Assembly: GCA_037178675.1 (NCBI GenBank)
Contig: JAYMGJ010000110.1
Coordinates: 1 to 49,150, forward strand
DNA length: 49,150 bases
Direction of reading: 5' to 3'
Source: Scleroderma bovista
Taxonomy: Eukaryota; Basidiomycota; Agaricomycetes; Boletales; Sclerodermataceae
Shown: positions 10,142 through 21,190 of the stretch, one piece after another
Position numbering within the stretch: the stretch's first letter is position 1
How the letters are laid out: every line of letters begins with the position of its first letter
The notes under the pieces: model-generated
Databases searched by the model: none
What the model saw: the letters and a program-made list of their open reading frames with translations, nothing else
What the model was told of the DNA's origin: nothing
Program-made: the position numbers and the translations under genes

Positions 10142-11695
10142 CTACAATCGATCAGGTTCGTATATACTTTCCAGCACTTCTACCACCCTCTGATACAACG
10201 GATCTTCTGCACTCCCCAGAGTCAATTGAGTGATTTTCGTCAAATCGTGCCTTGGTACGTTGTAGGAGGCTAGGTCGCTTCGTAACCCCAGATTCACCAC
10301 CAACCTGCAACATTCAGAATGCACATGTGATCATTTGTCGTAGTATAACACGCACTCGCTGATCATGGCACTCAGTCGTTTAACATCTCCTTCGATAGAG
10401 TCAGTACTAGGCTCCTTGAGATAGAACAAAGCGTCAGCAAGAGCTGCTTTGTCTTCCTCGCTCGCTGTCTCGGCCTTCAGGGAAACGACCGGACTGAGGG
10501 TCAAACACTAATGGCGCCTTTGAGTTGTCTTCACCAGATGTCTTTGGGCCCATCTGCACTTACGGAGGTGACGCCGTGGGGGATGCCATATGTCGCGCCA
10601 AGTCTATGTCCCAGTGCATGAGAGAGACCGAGAGGACTGTGCGGACGTCTGTCAACCTCGTGAATGCTGCGTGTCACAAGCCCTCACCCATGCTTCTCGA
10701 GCCTCGTTGGCCATAGACTCATCCAGGCAGCAATAAGAAGCTTCTGCCTTACATCCAGATCATTGGGTTGCTCCTTGCTTATTGGAAGATACCTGAAAAG
10801 GTCAACAATAGCTGCGTAACAAAGCACTTTAATAGGTGGGATTGCGCTAGGTCGATACAGCGACTCTGAAGGTAAAGAGAAAGGCTGAGATATTGAACTT
10901 AGCTTGAGCAGAGGATCGAAACCTACCGACAGCATGATCGAGCGCACGAAGGCCAGTTGAGAGCCTAGAGGTCTTGATGATGACATCTGGCTCGAAAAGT
11001 GAAGTTCTTATGCTTACCATAGTTTCTCCGGGGTTGCCAGCGTGAGATTAGCATCAAGGATGATCCCGGCAGGTGCGATCATGGGGTCAGCAACGGCGAC
11101 TTTGTTTCCTTGTTCGTTTGTGTAGCCTGCACCATACTGAAACAATCCAAGCGAGTCAGGCCCAGAAAGAGTTCGCGTATGATGGTATGCGTACTGTGTA
11201 CTCCGCAGCACTGAGGGTTGTAGGGATAGCTATATTACTGAAGAACTTCCGCTGTGTCTCATGTATCCTGTATATCATGGCCTTTGTTGCATCGATGGGT
11301 GAGCCACCCCCCACAGAGACGAAGATGTCCGCTCCCGCGTCATGGAAAGCCTTGATTCCGTCGATGATACCCTGGACAGGGGCATGCTGACCGATGTCTG
11401 AGAACGTTCCTCCGAATGCATTGTTATCTCTCAAGATGCGTTCCACGTTGCTAATGACATTTGTCTTGCAGTACAACCGATTGATATTAGTAGCAGCACA
11501 TTCATTTAGGTGGCTTGAACTTACCTTGTCTCGAAGGGACTTTCCGGTGACAATCAAAGCCTTGGTACCACCCAATGTATGGAGTAGCTGTGGAAGAGCT
11601 GAGTCGAGACAACCTGGGCCGAAATGAATGCCCTTCAGCGTGTCGTGGTATGCGTACGATCCATGTTGACTGCTGGCCATGACGGTCGAGATCAT
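10142..11695 (-). CDS. Iron-type alcohol dehydrogenase / maleylacetate reductase-like enzyme
   Basis: An NAD(P)-dependent group III (iron-containing) dehydrogenase. In fungi this subgroup is often annotated as maleylacetate reductase, the step that sends maleylacetate from aromatic breakdown to 3-oxoadipate. Seen after splicing: KALIVTGKSLRDK (nucleotide-binding strand), DIFVSVGGGSPIDATKAM (the GGGSxxDxxK motif), IPTTLSAAEYT, then LSTGLRALDHAVESLYRP and LGLSHALGHRLGATYGIPHG with the metal-coordinating histidines. The protein ends in ESIYEPDRL. About eight exons are needed, separated by introns of about 45-60 nt. The ATG at 11695 or the one at 11680 (MASSQHGSYAYHD) could start it. A general alcohol dehydrogenase role cannot be excluded, and no other aromatic-catabolism gene lies nearby. 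Confidence 0.85.
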
Positions 11696-12565
11696 CGGGG
11701 CCAGTCCTTCCGGTACTTATATAGTGACCTTTCTTGAGCTAGCCGCTGGGCTCAGTCAGCGATCGACACCGAGATTGCATCAGTCATCAGGCTGACGGGA
11801 TTGCATGCATTCCCCAGGTTGCTTGACGAGCTCTCTTACACTTGAGCGAGGGCTTACAGAAGACGTGGACGAGAATTGATTGGCTGAGGCGACTCCAGGT
11901 GATATGATGGTCAGAGTAGCGTAGTTAGTCAACCATGTATTGACCTGTGGAGTGGCGCACTCCCCCTCTTGATATTGGAACTCGTGTCTAGGGGAATTCG
12001 TGGAAGTCATACCAGTAGCGATGGCCAAACAGCTTTACCTGTGGAAGTTGGTCGTTGAGCAATGTATTGGCACGCGAGCACGAGTGTTGCATCGATTCAC
12101 CAGGTGCGCGAGGTAATCGACACGGTTGTCCGAATGAAATGGCAAGTCATACTATACGAACGCAAATGGGTCGACTGTGACAATAAACCAGCCAGCAACC
12201 GCGTCACAATCTTCAAGCTGGGCAGATCCGCGAGGACTTGCTGAGAGAGAAGCTGAGCTTTGAGAGTCTTGGTTATGAGCACCCAGGGGTATTACAAGCC
12301 AGTCCGAGTGCCTTAGCCAGGTGTGAGTAACCCAAGTGGGTCCTTTTTTCCGCCACGTGTGTCCCTCTCCCCAACCTTCCGTGCCGTGCGCCCTTCGCCG
12401 CCCACACACCTTCCACCATATCTCGCCCACAAGGCGTCGTTTGTCGGTCGTGCTCGACCACCAATCGCAGGCATGTACCCCCTTCCCCACTCCCGCTTTG
12501 TTCCAGTGCTGATCGCCATCGTCCTTGTCCACAACCAGCATCCTGGCGTTCTTCTGTCCACGACC
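11696..12565. other. Divergent intergenic region
   Basis: About 870 bp between the dehydrogenase start (minus) and the chosen ARF-GEF start (plus). The stretch immediately before 12566 is pyrimidine-rich and open in the ARF-GEF frame from 12323, but that extension (Pro/Ser-rich, unlike the family) is better read as 5' UTR. Short minus-strand frames at 11780-12028 and 12097-12282 have no recognisable content. Both promoters probably lie here. Confidence 0.5.
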
Positions 12566-15500
12566 ATGGACAATGACGCTGCGTCAGTCGCTGAGCAACG
12601 CGCCAATGCAGTTGCAAAACTCAGGCGCGCCGCTTCACTGCCACGCATGAAAGACGGCAGACGCCCACCAATGCACGTCGAAGCCGTCAGTGACGGAGAA
12701 AAGTTTCACGCCGACGAGCTTCAGCCAGAAGCTCCCCTTCCCCACTCCCGGGCTGAATCATCGTCTGAAGCCAACCCAGAGCCTACCCCAGAGCAGAAGC
12801 CAGGGACACCTGAGCCATCTACCACAGCTCGCAAACGCCGCTCGAGATCTCGCTCTCGCTCACGGGGTTCCAAAGACTTCAAGGGAAAGTTCAAGCCACA
12901 GTCCCCCGTCCCTCTCTCTGTCACTCCTAGCAATGACTCTTCACCGGACGATTCCTCGCCATCTCCGCCGCCCCCGCCCCCATCCGTTCTGGCCCCCATC
13001 CCCTCCCATTTCGCCGTCGCACCTCCTCCCAGAATTCTCATGTCCCCAAACTTCTTATCTCCCGGATCTCCGCTGCTCTATCCAGGCGCCTCCCCACCCA
13101 CTCCCATGTTGCCCACTTTGGATGCGATACAAAAGGGTCTCATTCGATCAAACAGCGTAGCTGCTCGCATGCAGGCTCTCCAGAAACTCACAGGCAACGT
13201 CGACTCTCACGACCCCGCATCCTCTTCATCTGCTTCCCCACAGCCTTCCTTTGGTAAGCTCGGGCGTAACAACACCGTATCAGGCGGAGAACGCTCTGCT
13301 GCCCGAATGAAGTTGTTCAATGCACTCCACGAAAGAATCAGAGAAGCTGATCCAGAAGCTACCAGCGGTGGAGAAGATCGCGAACGCATCGTGCACATCC
13401 CTCCCAAGCGTCGCAGACGGCGTTCTGCCCGCCATTCTGCCGGTGCTTCCAATCGACCTGTGCCTACAGATGAGTCTTCCGGGGTTCTCTCGACATCGAC
13501 TAATACCCCTCTTGTACCTCCTGCCGTCCTTCCGTCATCCCTACCAGATGAACACCCCGCACCTGACCGTGCGAGCACCCCTTCTACTGCTCCACCGCCT
13601 GTTCAGTCGCTCACCATCAACCTGAATGAGACCATCGCCGGCAGTCGTGAGACAACTCCTGTGCGAGCTGACCCTCCCAGTCAGAGGAAACGACGAAGCG
13701 TTCTCGTAGAGCCAGATGACGATATCGAACGTGCCTCCCCTCAACACACACATCCCGCCCTTCCAGCAGTACCGAAACATCCTTCGCCAAGTGTTTCTCC
13801 CTTCCCTCCTCATTCGGCCGATGTTCCGTCTGGTGCAACAGATTCTTCACCTGGAGCCATGAGGGTGCCTGCATACTTGCCAGCTTCGCAGCAGAGGGCT
13901 CCGTCCAGACAGGATCTTTTCCCGTCCAGTCCTTTTGCCACGCCTCACAAGGAATTATCCCTGGTCTCCCGTGAAGAAGAAGAAGAAGAAGAGGAGGAGG
14001 AGGATATCGAGTCCGAGGACCCCGAAACAGTCGTCTACACGGCCGAGAATCTGCGACGTTCGCCCTACCACGACGCATACAATCGACAAATCAGCTGGAT
14101 AGCTGATCCAGGTGAGTCTCGTAGTTACATTAGCGTAGATCATTTACTAATCTTATGTTCAGTGCCCGAATCGAGCTTGCCTGTGTACGATGAGGATCAA
14201 GACGACGATGACGACGATGAGCGCATGCACGATGTCGTTCGTGAAGAGGATGACCAACTGCCTCCAGAATCTCCGCATGAGGAATCTGGCCCTCAGACCG
14301 AAGAATCCTCTCCTCGACAGTCCTCAGATTCGAAAGATCTAGTCGTGGAACGCGAGCCATCTCCTGAGCCTGTCCCTCCAGCTACTTCTCCATCCTTGTC
14401 TGCGATGGCGTCGAATGCCCCCGTGATGCGCGTTAGTGACGATTCGGATTCATCTCAACCGGCCTACCCTCAGCGTCTGTCTGTCGCGTCCCGCATTCAG
14501 AGTGACCGTTCTCCTCTGACCACGGAATTTGACCTGGATAACCCCGTCAGTTCTACGCCAGAGACACCGCTCAAACGGGAGGGTTCGATTGGTGGTGCAT
14601 GGGGGAAAATCGTAGGCGCCCTCACAAGGAGCACGTCCAACAGTGGACGTCGATCCAGAACCAACAGCGTTGCTGCCCGAGAGCGTAGGCAAAATACCGA
14701 TTCGAGTATCAGCCGAGAGAGCGGAGGAAGCCTTGCTAGCCCCAAAGTAGACAAACTTGAGAACCTTGGACCAGCATGCCCTCCCAGTCAGTCTGTGATG
14801 CAATCTCCGTCGGCATCGGCGTCCGTGCAGTCTCTAGCGTTACAAACGCCACCGAGAAGTGGAGTGTCGCCGATCCCCCCAGCTTCGTCGGTCGATCTTG
14901 CCAAATATAATGACGCCAAGCTGTTCCCTTTCCCTGGCATGAAGAAACTGGAAGAAGAGCGTCGTAATCGCGGGCTATCAATATCCTCGTCGACGCCTGA
15001 TATTGTCTTGTCCCTCCATACTAACGACAATGAGGTGCCCGTGCCATCAAGCTCCTCCAACGATACGCCATCCAATTCTCCAGATATTATCAAGCGGGAT
15101 CGCACTCTTTCGCATCAGGCATCTGACACCCACCTTTTGCCCAGGTTTAAGAACCTCAACTCACCGCCATTATCTACGTCTCCATCTACGTCATCGCGAG
15201 ATCACTTCAATGGACAGACGCCAACTACTCCCCAGTCAATTGGTTCACTCTCCATTAAGTTGCCTACCAACCGGGAAGGAGTTCGCAAGTGGCTCTCGAA
15301 ATTTGGGCAGTCATCACCATCCTTGGTCACGACCCCATCGATTTCTGCTTCTCAATCTCGCCCTACACCTTCCAGAAAGCCATCGCTATCCGATCTTTTA
15401 CGGTGGCGCAAGGAAAACGATATTACCTCTGACTGGGAGGAGATCAGCTCTGAGAAAGCGCGTACGCCAACGAGCACCAGCGGGACCCCTTTCTTTGGGC

Positions 15501-17677
15501 AGCCGGTCAGTGGCGAATTTTCGCCTGCCAGTGCAAGTGACAGCTTTTTCAATGATGACACTCAAAAGACTCCACGCGCAAGTAAGATTGCAAAATCCAA
15601 CAATGTTTTCCAATCTTCCCCAGCACCACTCCCTCCCCACTCGTTACCCTCTGCTCCCACACCCTCTCCACCGGAGCTAGCCTTCTCTGCTACTCCAGAA
15701 CCTTGGTCTTCGCTATCCGATTACCCACAGCCCACAACATCCGAGTCTTCCTCTAATACGTCATCGCGGTACTCCGACTCCGACTACCTACCAAAAAGTG
15801 CCGTGATTCTGGAGCGCCTAAGTGAGATCATTGGTCGTGGACCGAGGAATTCGGCTTGGCCAAGCGTGATTGATGAGCCACCGCGGAAACTTATACTCGC
15901 TGCACCCGTCTTACAGGTTGTCAATTCCAACACCGTCAAGGATCGCTTCCTTATGCTCTTCAATGATATGCTGATCATCTCCAAGCCGATTGTCCAAGAC
16001 CCCGATGTATTGCTCGAGCTCACCAAACCCAACCCCTCAGATAGGAAGTTTATTGTTAAAAATGTCGTCCTCTTGCGCAACTTGTGCTTTTGTGGAGATC
16101 GGGAGGAGTCTCAGTCAAGAGTTGGCCCTCGCAGTCATCTTGTCCAGTCGTTCGTGGAGCAGTTCAGTGCAAATCCTGACCATGCGATAGTGGCACTCTT
16201 TAGCGAGTCTGGGCAAACCGAAGACCCTGCAATGTTGGCACAGCTTCTCTTTCGCACGCTGGAGATCGATCGTGCTCAGCTTGGAGATTATCTCTCTAGA
16301 CGCTCGTCACGCGTTGTCCTGAAGCATTACCTGGATGCGTTTGGTTTTGCTGGTGTCCGGGTGGACAAGGCATTGCGCATGTTCTTGCAGACTGTCCACA
16401 TTCCCTCTCAGGTCAGTCATGGGGTCAATGCCTTGGACACCATGCTGGACTCGTTCGCGAGTCGCTGGTATGAGGCCAATGCATCCCATGTCGCGTACGA
16501 TAGGGACCTGGCATATCGTTTCACCAGATCTATTGTTCAGCTCAACGACGTGTTACATGGTGGCATTACATCGGAACCGGGCCCAACGGGGTATGTCAGG
16601 AGAAACGTTACTGCACGAGACTTCTTGGATGCTTTCCGGCGGCATGACCCTCGAAGCTTGTTGTCGGATGATCTGATAAGCGACGTCTACGATTCAATCC
16701 GACGTGAGCGATTGTCTCAAGCTCGCCATCTTTCTGCCTCTGCACTACCAGACATTGTCATCACATTCAAGCGTCCATTGCCTCCACGACTAACATACCG
16801 CGTACAATCCGAGCCTGCCGTTGTCCGCATCTCCCAACCCGACCCGAACTTTGCGATTGAACTTTTTGGACAGGACCTCATTTTTGATCCACCTATTCTC
16901 ACATTTGCCAAGTCACCAGAAGCTTCCTTCAGGATCACAGGCACATCGTTTGGTCTCCGGACGATGACTATGCTGCGTTCGGGCCCGAATGCATTGTTGT
17001 ATACGAACCTCCCGCAGAGTTTCTCTATTTGTGTAGAGCGCGCTTTTATGCGGAATACCTTCCAGGTTGCCTTTTCGAACCATACTGGCAACAAACGCAG
17101 GTACATGTTTAGTTTCGCTGATCCGTTGGTCCGTCACGAGTGGGCCACATCCCTGAAGAGGTTGACGGAGGTGTCATACTCTACAACGGCTGACAAAGGT
17201 GCTTCGTTTTCGGTCCAAGCGAGATTCAATCAGGCCGTCGGCGATATCGTTTTCAGGGTACTGCAAGAGACGCTCATTGGACCTGACACACTAGCCGCCG
17301 CTCCTACCTTGAAACCGAACGGTACTCTTAGACCTCTGAGTCCTCGGAGCAGTTCACGCAATGGCTCCCAGATGACCATGGGTCCCGGTGAATCCCCGGG
17401 CCCGTCGTCCGACCTCGCCCGGTCGAAATCGCGTAGCAGAATGTACTATCGCCATGGGCCAGGGAAGCTCGAACTTGAAAACGTTGGTTCGGCCTTGTCT
17501 CAGCCCAACTGTAGTCGCGAAGTGGATGGTGATGAAATAGATCCACGGTCGAGGCCGGAAGACCGAATATGGTCGGGGAAAGATCTGGAGATGTTTTGTC
17601 GGCAGAACAGTTCGATTGCACAAGTGCTCGAACAGTTGCTTCCAATGGCGCCAGAGCCTCCAATTCAATCTCAATGA
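12566..17677 (+). CDS. Large PH-Sec7-PH ARF guanine-exchange factor (Syt1-like)
   Basis: A fungal Sec7-family exchange factor that would act on Arf/Arl GTPases at the Golgi or endosomes; the layout resembles yeast Syt1. Roughly the first 1,080 residues of about 1,686 are low-complexity Ser/Pro-rich sequence with an early RKRRSRSRSRSRG cluster, a poly-Glu run (near 13975) and a poly-Asp run (near 14200). Then a first PH-like region (APVLQVVNSNTVKDRFLMLF), the Sec7 domain at about residues 1200-1400 (LFRTLEIDRAQLGDYLSRR, DSFASRWYEANASHVAYDRD, IVQLNDVLHGG), and a C-terminal PH domain (FAIELFGQDLIFDPP ... MFSFADPLVRHEWATSLKRL). The ATG at 12566 (MDNDAASVAEQR) is chosen over the open extension from 12323. 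One intron, 14112-14162, is 51 nt and stop-free, so it is easily missed. The Sec7 catalytic Glu seems absent. Confidence 0.88.
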   Translation: MDNDAASVAEQRANAVAKLRRAASLPRMKDGRRPPMHVEAVSDGEKFHADELQPEAPLPHSRAESSSEANPEPTPEQKPGTPEPSTTARKRRSRSRSRSRGSKDFKGKFKPQSPVPLSVTPSNDSSPDDSSPSPPPPPPSVLAPIPSHFAVAPPPRILMSPNFLSPGSPLLYPGASPPTPMLPTLDAIQKGLIRSNSVAARMQALQKLTGNVDSHDPASSSSASPQPSFGKLGRNNTVSGGERSAARMKLFNALHERIREADPEATSGGEDRERIVHIPPKRRRRRSARHSAGASNRPVPTDESSGVLSTSTNTPLVPPAVLPSSLPDEHPAPDRASTPSTAPPPVQSLTINLNETIAGSRETTPVRADPPSQRKRRSVLVEPDDDIERASPQHTHPALPAVPKHPSPSVSPFPPHSADVPSGATDSSPGAMRVPAYLPASQQRAPSRQDLFPSSPFATPHKELSLVSREEEEEEEEEEDIESEDPETVVYTAENLRRSPYHDAYNRQISWIADPGESRSYISVDHLLILCSVPESSLPVYDEDQDDDDDDERMHDVVREEDDQLPPESPHEESGPQTEESSPRQSSDSKDLVVEREPSPEPVPPATSPSLSAMASNAPVMRVSDDSDSSQPAYPQRLSVASRIQSDRSPLTTEFDLDNPVSSTPETPLKREGSIGGAWGKIVGALTRSTSNSGRRSRTNSVAARERRQNTDSSISRESGGSLASPKVDKLENLGPACPPSQSVMQSPSASASVQSLALQTPPRSGVSPIPPASSVDLAKYNDAKLFPFPGMKKLEEERRNRGLSISSSTPDIVLSLHTNDNEVPVPSSSSNDTPSNSPDIIKRDRTLSHQASDTHLLPRFKNLNSPPLSTSPSTSSRDHFNGQTPTTPQSIGSLSIKLPTNREGVRKWLSKFGQSSPSLVTTPSISASQSRPTPSRKPSLSDLLRWRKENDITSDWEEISSEKARTPTSTSGTPFFGQPVSGEFSPASASDSFFNDDTQKTPRASKIAKSNNVFQSSPAPLPPHSLPSAPTPSPPELAFSATPEPWSSLSDYPQPTTSESSSNTSSRYSDSDYLPKSAVILERLSEIIGRGPRNSAWPSVIDEPPRKLILAAPVLQVVNSNTVKDRFLMLFNDMLIISKPIVQDPDVLLELTKPNPSDRKFIVKNVVLLRNLCFCGDREESQSRVGPRSHLVQSFVEQFSANPDHAIVALFSESGQTEDPAMLAQLLFRTLEIDRAQLGDYLSRRSSRVVLKHYLDAFGFAGVRVDKALRMFLQTVHIPSQVSHGVNALDTMLDSFASRWYEANASHVAYDRDLAYRFTRSIVQLNDVLHGGITSEPGPTGYVRRNVTARDFLDAFRRHDPRSLLSDDLISDVYDSIRRERLSQARHLSASALPDIVITFKRPLPPRLTYRVQSEPAVVRISQPDPNFAIELFGQDLIFDPPILTFAKSPEASFRITGTSFGLRTMTMLRSGPNALLYTNLPQSFSICVERAFMRNTFQVAFSNHTGNKRRYMFSFADPLVRHEWATSLKRLTEVSYSTTADKGASFSVQARFNQAVGDIVFRVLQETLIGPDTLAAAPTLKPNGTLRPLSPRSSSRNGSQMTMGPGESPGPSSDLARSKSRSRMYYRHGPGKLELENVGSALSQPNCSREVDGDEIDPRSRPEDRIWSGKDLEMFCRQNSSIAQVLEQLLPMAPEPPIQSQ
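14112..14162 (+). other. 51-nt stop-free intron inside the ARF-GEF frame
   Basis: Donor GTGAGT, branch-like TTACTAATC and acceptor TTCAG enclose 51 nt, a multiple of three without stops. Removal joins IADP to VPESSLPVYDEDQ. Retention would add 17 residues. Splice signals are near-perfect. Confidence 0.8.
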
Positions 17678-18184
17678 CACGCGTTGCATTAACATTGGTA
17701 AGGCGATTCGCTGAAGTACAATACATCAAAACACTGACAACTGTTGTTAGGCTCTCACCCTCATTATCGATTTTTTCTTGGTGATCGCTATTTATTTACC
17801 CGTTACCTCTCTCTAGTCAAGCAATTCAATCCATTAGTATGTACCCTCGATTTCCTACCAGCTCTAAGCTGCTTTATGGGGCATTCCTATGTCGTCTACC
17901 ATGGTTTATCTCGCTACCGTTAATTTTCTACTACATAGTACTGCATTCTGGGGATTAGTTAGATCGGTTTTTTTTTCTCATAAACACACGCCATCTGCCA
18001 ATACTTACGTTTACGTTGCTGCATCGTTACATCCAACCCGAATTCGGACGCGGGAGCTGAACGTCTGGCACCACCACGACCAGCAAGGCTGTCCACTCTT
18101 AGTTCTTTGCCTCAATGTCCTGTGGGGGCATTCCGAGTTGATTTGCCGACAAGTCCTGGTACTTGTTGTCTTGCTCCACAAAGC
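17678..18184. other. Intergenic between ARF-GEF and CK2-like kinase
   Basis: About 507 bp, with pyrimidine-rich tracts and a T9 run near 17968. It probably holds the ARF-GEF 3' UTR and the kinase promoter. No coding or RNA feature recognised. Confidence 0.5.
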
Positions 18185-19611
18185 ATGGCCAAAACGTATG
18201 CAGATGTGAATGCTGCCCTAGGGCGCTCATGGTATGACTATGGTTAGTGCATAACCCATCACACTCTGGTCATACGTGGAGCATTCATCCTTGGCTTTAA
18301 AGAAAACTTTTCCATTGAATGGGGTTCGCCGGAACGATATGAAGTCATTGACCGTGTAGGAGGGGGAAAGTACTCAGAGGTGAGTAACTACATCCGGGAT
18401 GGAACCATGTGGCTGGACTGTACCTCCACCCAGGTCTTCAAAGGAATTGACATGGTGAACTCTGAAACGTGTATAATCAAAGTCTTGAAACCTGTCGCGG
18501 ACAAGAAAATCAAGCGTGAAGTGAAGATCCTACGGAACCTAACTGGAGGGCCCAACGTCGTCGCCTTACTTGATGTCGTCCGAGATCCCTCGGGTCGATA
18601 CCACAGCCTGATCATGGAACATGTGGATAATATGGAGTGGAAGGAACTACTCACCACCCTGACCGAGGTCGACCTAAAATATTATACCTTCCAACTCCTG
18701 AAGGTGCGTAACAATGGGTCGCTTGTTAACGTTCCGTCCGATGATTCATGCATGGCCAGGCACTGGACTTCGTGCACTCTCGCGGCGTCATGCATCGTGA
18801 TGTAAAGCCTGGAAATGTCATGATTGATCATCGCCGCCGCAAAGTGTGTTTCTTTAGGCACACTGACCTTGCACACTTTATACTGACGCCGTTGCAGCTA
18901 CGACTTATTGACTGGGGGTTGGCCGAATTTTATCATCCCAGAGTCCCCTACCACATCCGCGTTGGTTCTCGATACTACAAAGCTCCCGAGTTGCTCGTAG
19001 GCCACAAATTATATGATTATAGCCTCGACATATGGAGTGTGGGATGCATGCTTGCATCAATGGTACGTCCTGGCAACTTCCTCTCCTTTGCTTAACCCAA
19101 ATTCAGTGAGGCATTTTTTTGGTAGTTGTTCAAACGAGAGCATTTCTTCCGTGGCACAGACAACGACGACCAGTTACTACGAATATTGCGTGTCCTTGGG
19201 ACTGCTTCTTTTGACACATATCTGAGGACGTATGACATCACCTTCAAGACTTGCCACGACAGCCTTTTGCAGGAGTGCGCACGTCTGGTCGCTGATATGG
19301 AATTTTGCTGACACGATGTTTATACAAGGTACCCGAAACAGCCATGGACCCGTTTTGTCAGCCCAGATAATCAGCATCTGGCCACCACTGAGGCATTGGA
19401 TTTGCTGGACAAGATGCTTCGATATGACCATCACCAACGATTATCAGCACGGGAAGCTCAGAGCCATGCATATTTCAGTAAGCGTCGATGCTTTTTTCAT
19501 TCGATCCATGATGTTCACATTATCCCTGTAGATGTGGTCAGACTTGAAGCGGCATCTCACAAAGGCGATTCAGGAGAGTATGTTAGTGATTCAGGTTTTT
19601 GCTCGATGTAG
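18185..19611 (+). CDS. Divergent casein kinase 2 catalytic alpha subunit
   Basis: A CK2 alpha-type Ser/Thr kinase of the CMGC group. Seen after splicing: [39 protein letters not shown] (Gly-rich loop), [20 protein letters not shown] (catalytic Lys, CK2 basic stretch), [14 protein letters not shown] (catalytic loop), [14 protein letters not shown] (CK2-specific DWG), [35 protein letters not shown], and [20 protein letters not shown] with [20 protein letters not shown]. Introns of about 50-60 nt separate the exons, with exon 1 at 18185-18242. Compared with canonical CK2 alpha, the usual HRDVKPHNVM is [23 protein letters not shown] is [13 protein letters not shown], and the KKKKIK run is shortened. 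This suggests a second, fast-evolving paralogue. All core catalytic residues remain, so it is probably active. Confidence 0.9.
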
Positions 19612-20026
19612 GGATAACCTTTTTTCCGGTCTTTCAATCGATTGATGATATTGGATATTGGAGACATGTGTACACTCAACTATCAGTATCTTTGAAGTAT
19701 TTGGAATGATGTAGTGTCCTGATGTAGCACCATCATAATCAAACCACAAGTGCACGGAATTAAATCAGCCGTCTGTAATGGAAACGTGGTGACTGCCACA
19801 AGATGGCCTCGCGGCAGTGGCCAACGAGGCGGAATACGTAGCAAAATACAATTCCGAGCCTAAAAAGCATGTGGTTCGCAACGCAACATGCCAATCAAGC
19901 CACGACAAGGAGGCAAGCGTCATTGCTTGTGTAAGATATAATGCATGCAGCTGGGGAATGTTAAGGGTTCAAACCAACCCCATCCCGGCACTGCGCAGCG
20001 TCACTGACTGGTCAGCGACATTGAAC
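19612..20026. other. Intergenic between kinase and J-like gene
   Basis: About 415 bp. A frame leading into the next gene is open from 19817 but begins with a non-ATG codon and has no recognisable content before 20027. It probably contains the promoter of the next gene. Confidence 0.45.
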
Positions 20027-21054
20027 ATGGGAGCAGGCTTCCCGTATCGACCCCACACTGCGAATGCATCCCCGTATGATGCCCACTCATACGCATCTAT
20101 CCCTAGTCCGAAGACAACACAGATCACTCACCCAACGCATTCTATCTCTCGCCTCCAGTTTCCCCGGCAATCCGAGGCAACATGCCACTATGAGACAACC
20201 ACTCCGACTCCTGCCTGCCGGAAGTACTCGTCACAGACGAGACGGGGACAAGGAGTTCAGGGATACAACCCACACAGGCCGACGACAGATGAATGGGTCG
20301 ACGAGCAAGTCCATTTGGCCAATCGGTCAAATGGGGAGCGACGGTATCAGCCCTTGGATAAAGAAGAATTGCGGCAGCGGATGTGGGATGAGCTGTTATA
20401 CGAGTATGAAGCGGAAGCACAGAAATGGATGAAGCACGAAACGGAGCTGAGACGGAGCGCCCAGGAACGATCGCGAGAGGAAACAAGGAGGAAGATTATA
20501 CAGGAGGACATAAACAAGATTCAGGCCAGAGTGCGACAGAGACGGGATAGCGAGAGACAGACGATTACGGATGAACGGAGGATGAAGGCGGAGAGAGAGA
20601 GAGAGATGCGGCGGAGGGAGCAAGAACGACTGTATAAGGCAATCGTGGAGGTGTGGAACAGCTACGAGTCTCGGTGGATGGCCATCGCCTCTAGCTCGAA
20701 AACGCTGCACTTTGAGGATATCCCATGGCCGGTCCTTGTGCGTCCCAGGAGTGCCACCGACATTACTGCCAACAATGTCACCACGTTCATCCTGCATCCT
20801 GCGCATTCATCGAGCCAGTCCCGAAGAGAGAGGATACGTGCAGCGCTGCTGCGATGGCATCCAGACCGCTTCCGTCGCTTGCTTCAGAGAGTCTCTGGCC
20901 CGGAACGGAGTGCGGTTGAAGAGGGCGTCAGTGCTGTTACGAGGTGTCTTAATGACTTGCTCGTGGCAAAGGAAGGCGGACTTGGTCCGCAGGTGAGTTG
21001 TTCTGTTGCATGGACGACTCGTGAGCTGATCTGACAGTCCAGAACAAACGATGA
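20027..21054 (+). CDS. J-like, NFKBIL1-type coiled-coil protein
   Basis: A fungal protein with a degenerate J-domain-like C-terminus of the kind seen in NF-kappa-B inhibitor-like protein 1 relatives. The N-terminal third is Pro/Thr/His-rich. A long, highly charged coiled coil follows (EELRQRMWDELLYEYEAEAQ ... ERRMKAEREREMRRREQERL). The signature region RIRAALLRWHPDRFRRLLQR then leads to VEEGVSAVTRCLNDLL; HPDRF replaces the HPD of true J domains in a different setting. I start at the ATG at 20027 (MGAGFPYRPH, good context); a Met at 19958 is an alternative. A short last exon (21043-21054, QNKR then stop) after a 49-nt intron is my best reading of the end; read-through without splicing stops at 21034. 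Function unknown. Confidence 0.7.
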
Positions 21055-21190
21055 GTGGGCGCTGGTATGTTTAGTAGATATGATGATACATATGATATTA
21101 GCTATACCGTGTCTGTATCCACTATCGTCGTCGTTACAGCGTCACGTCAGACACTTTGTCGCGAGCTCTCGTCGTCGGTCGATGCTCTCA

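Noticed and set aside
12323..12565. N-terminal extension of the ARF-GEF frame
   Set aside because: Open for 81 codons but Pro/Ser/His-rich and pyrimidine-rich like a leader; the family-like start MDNDAASVAEQR is at 12566.
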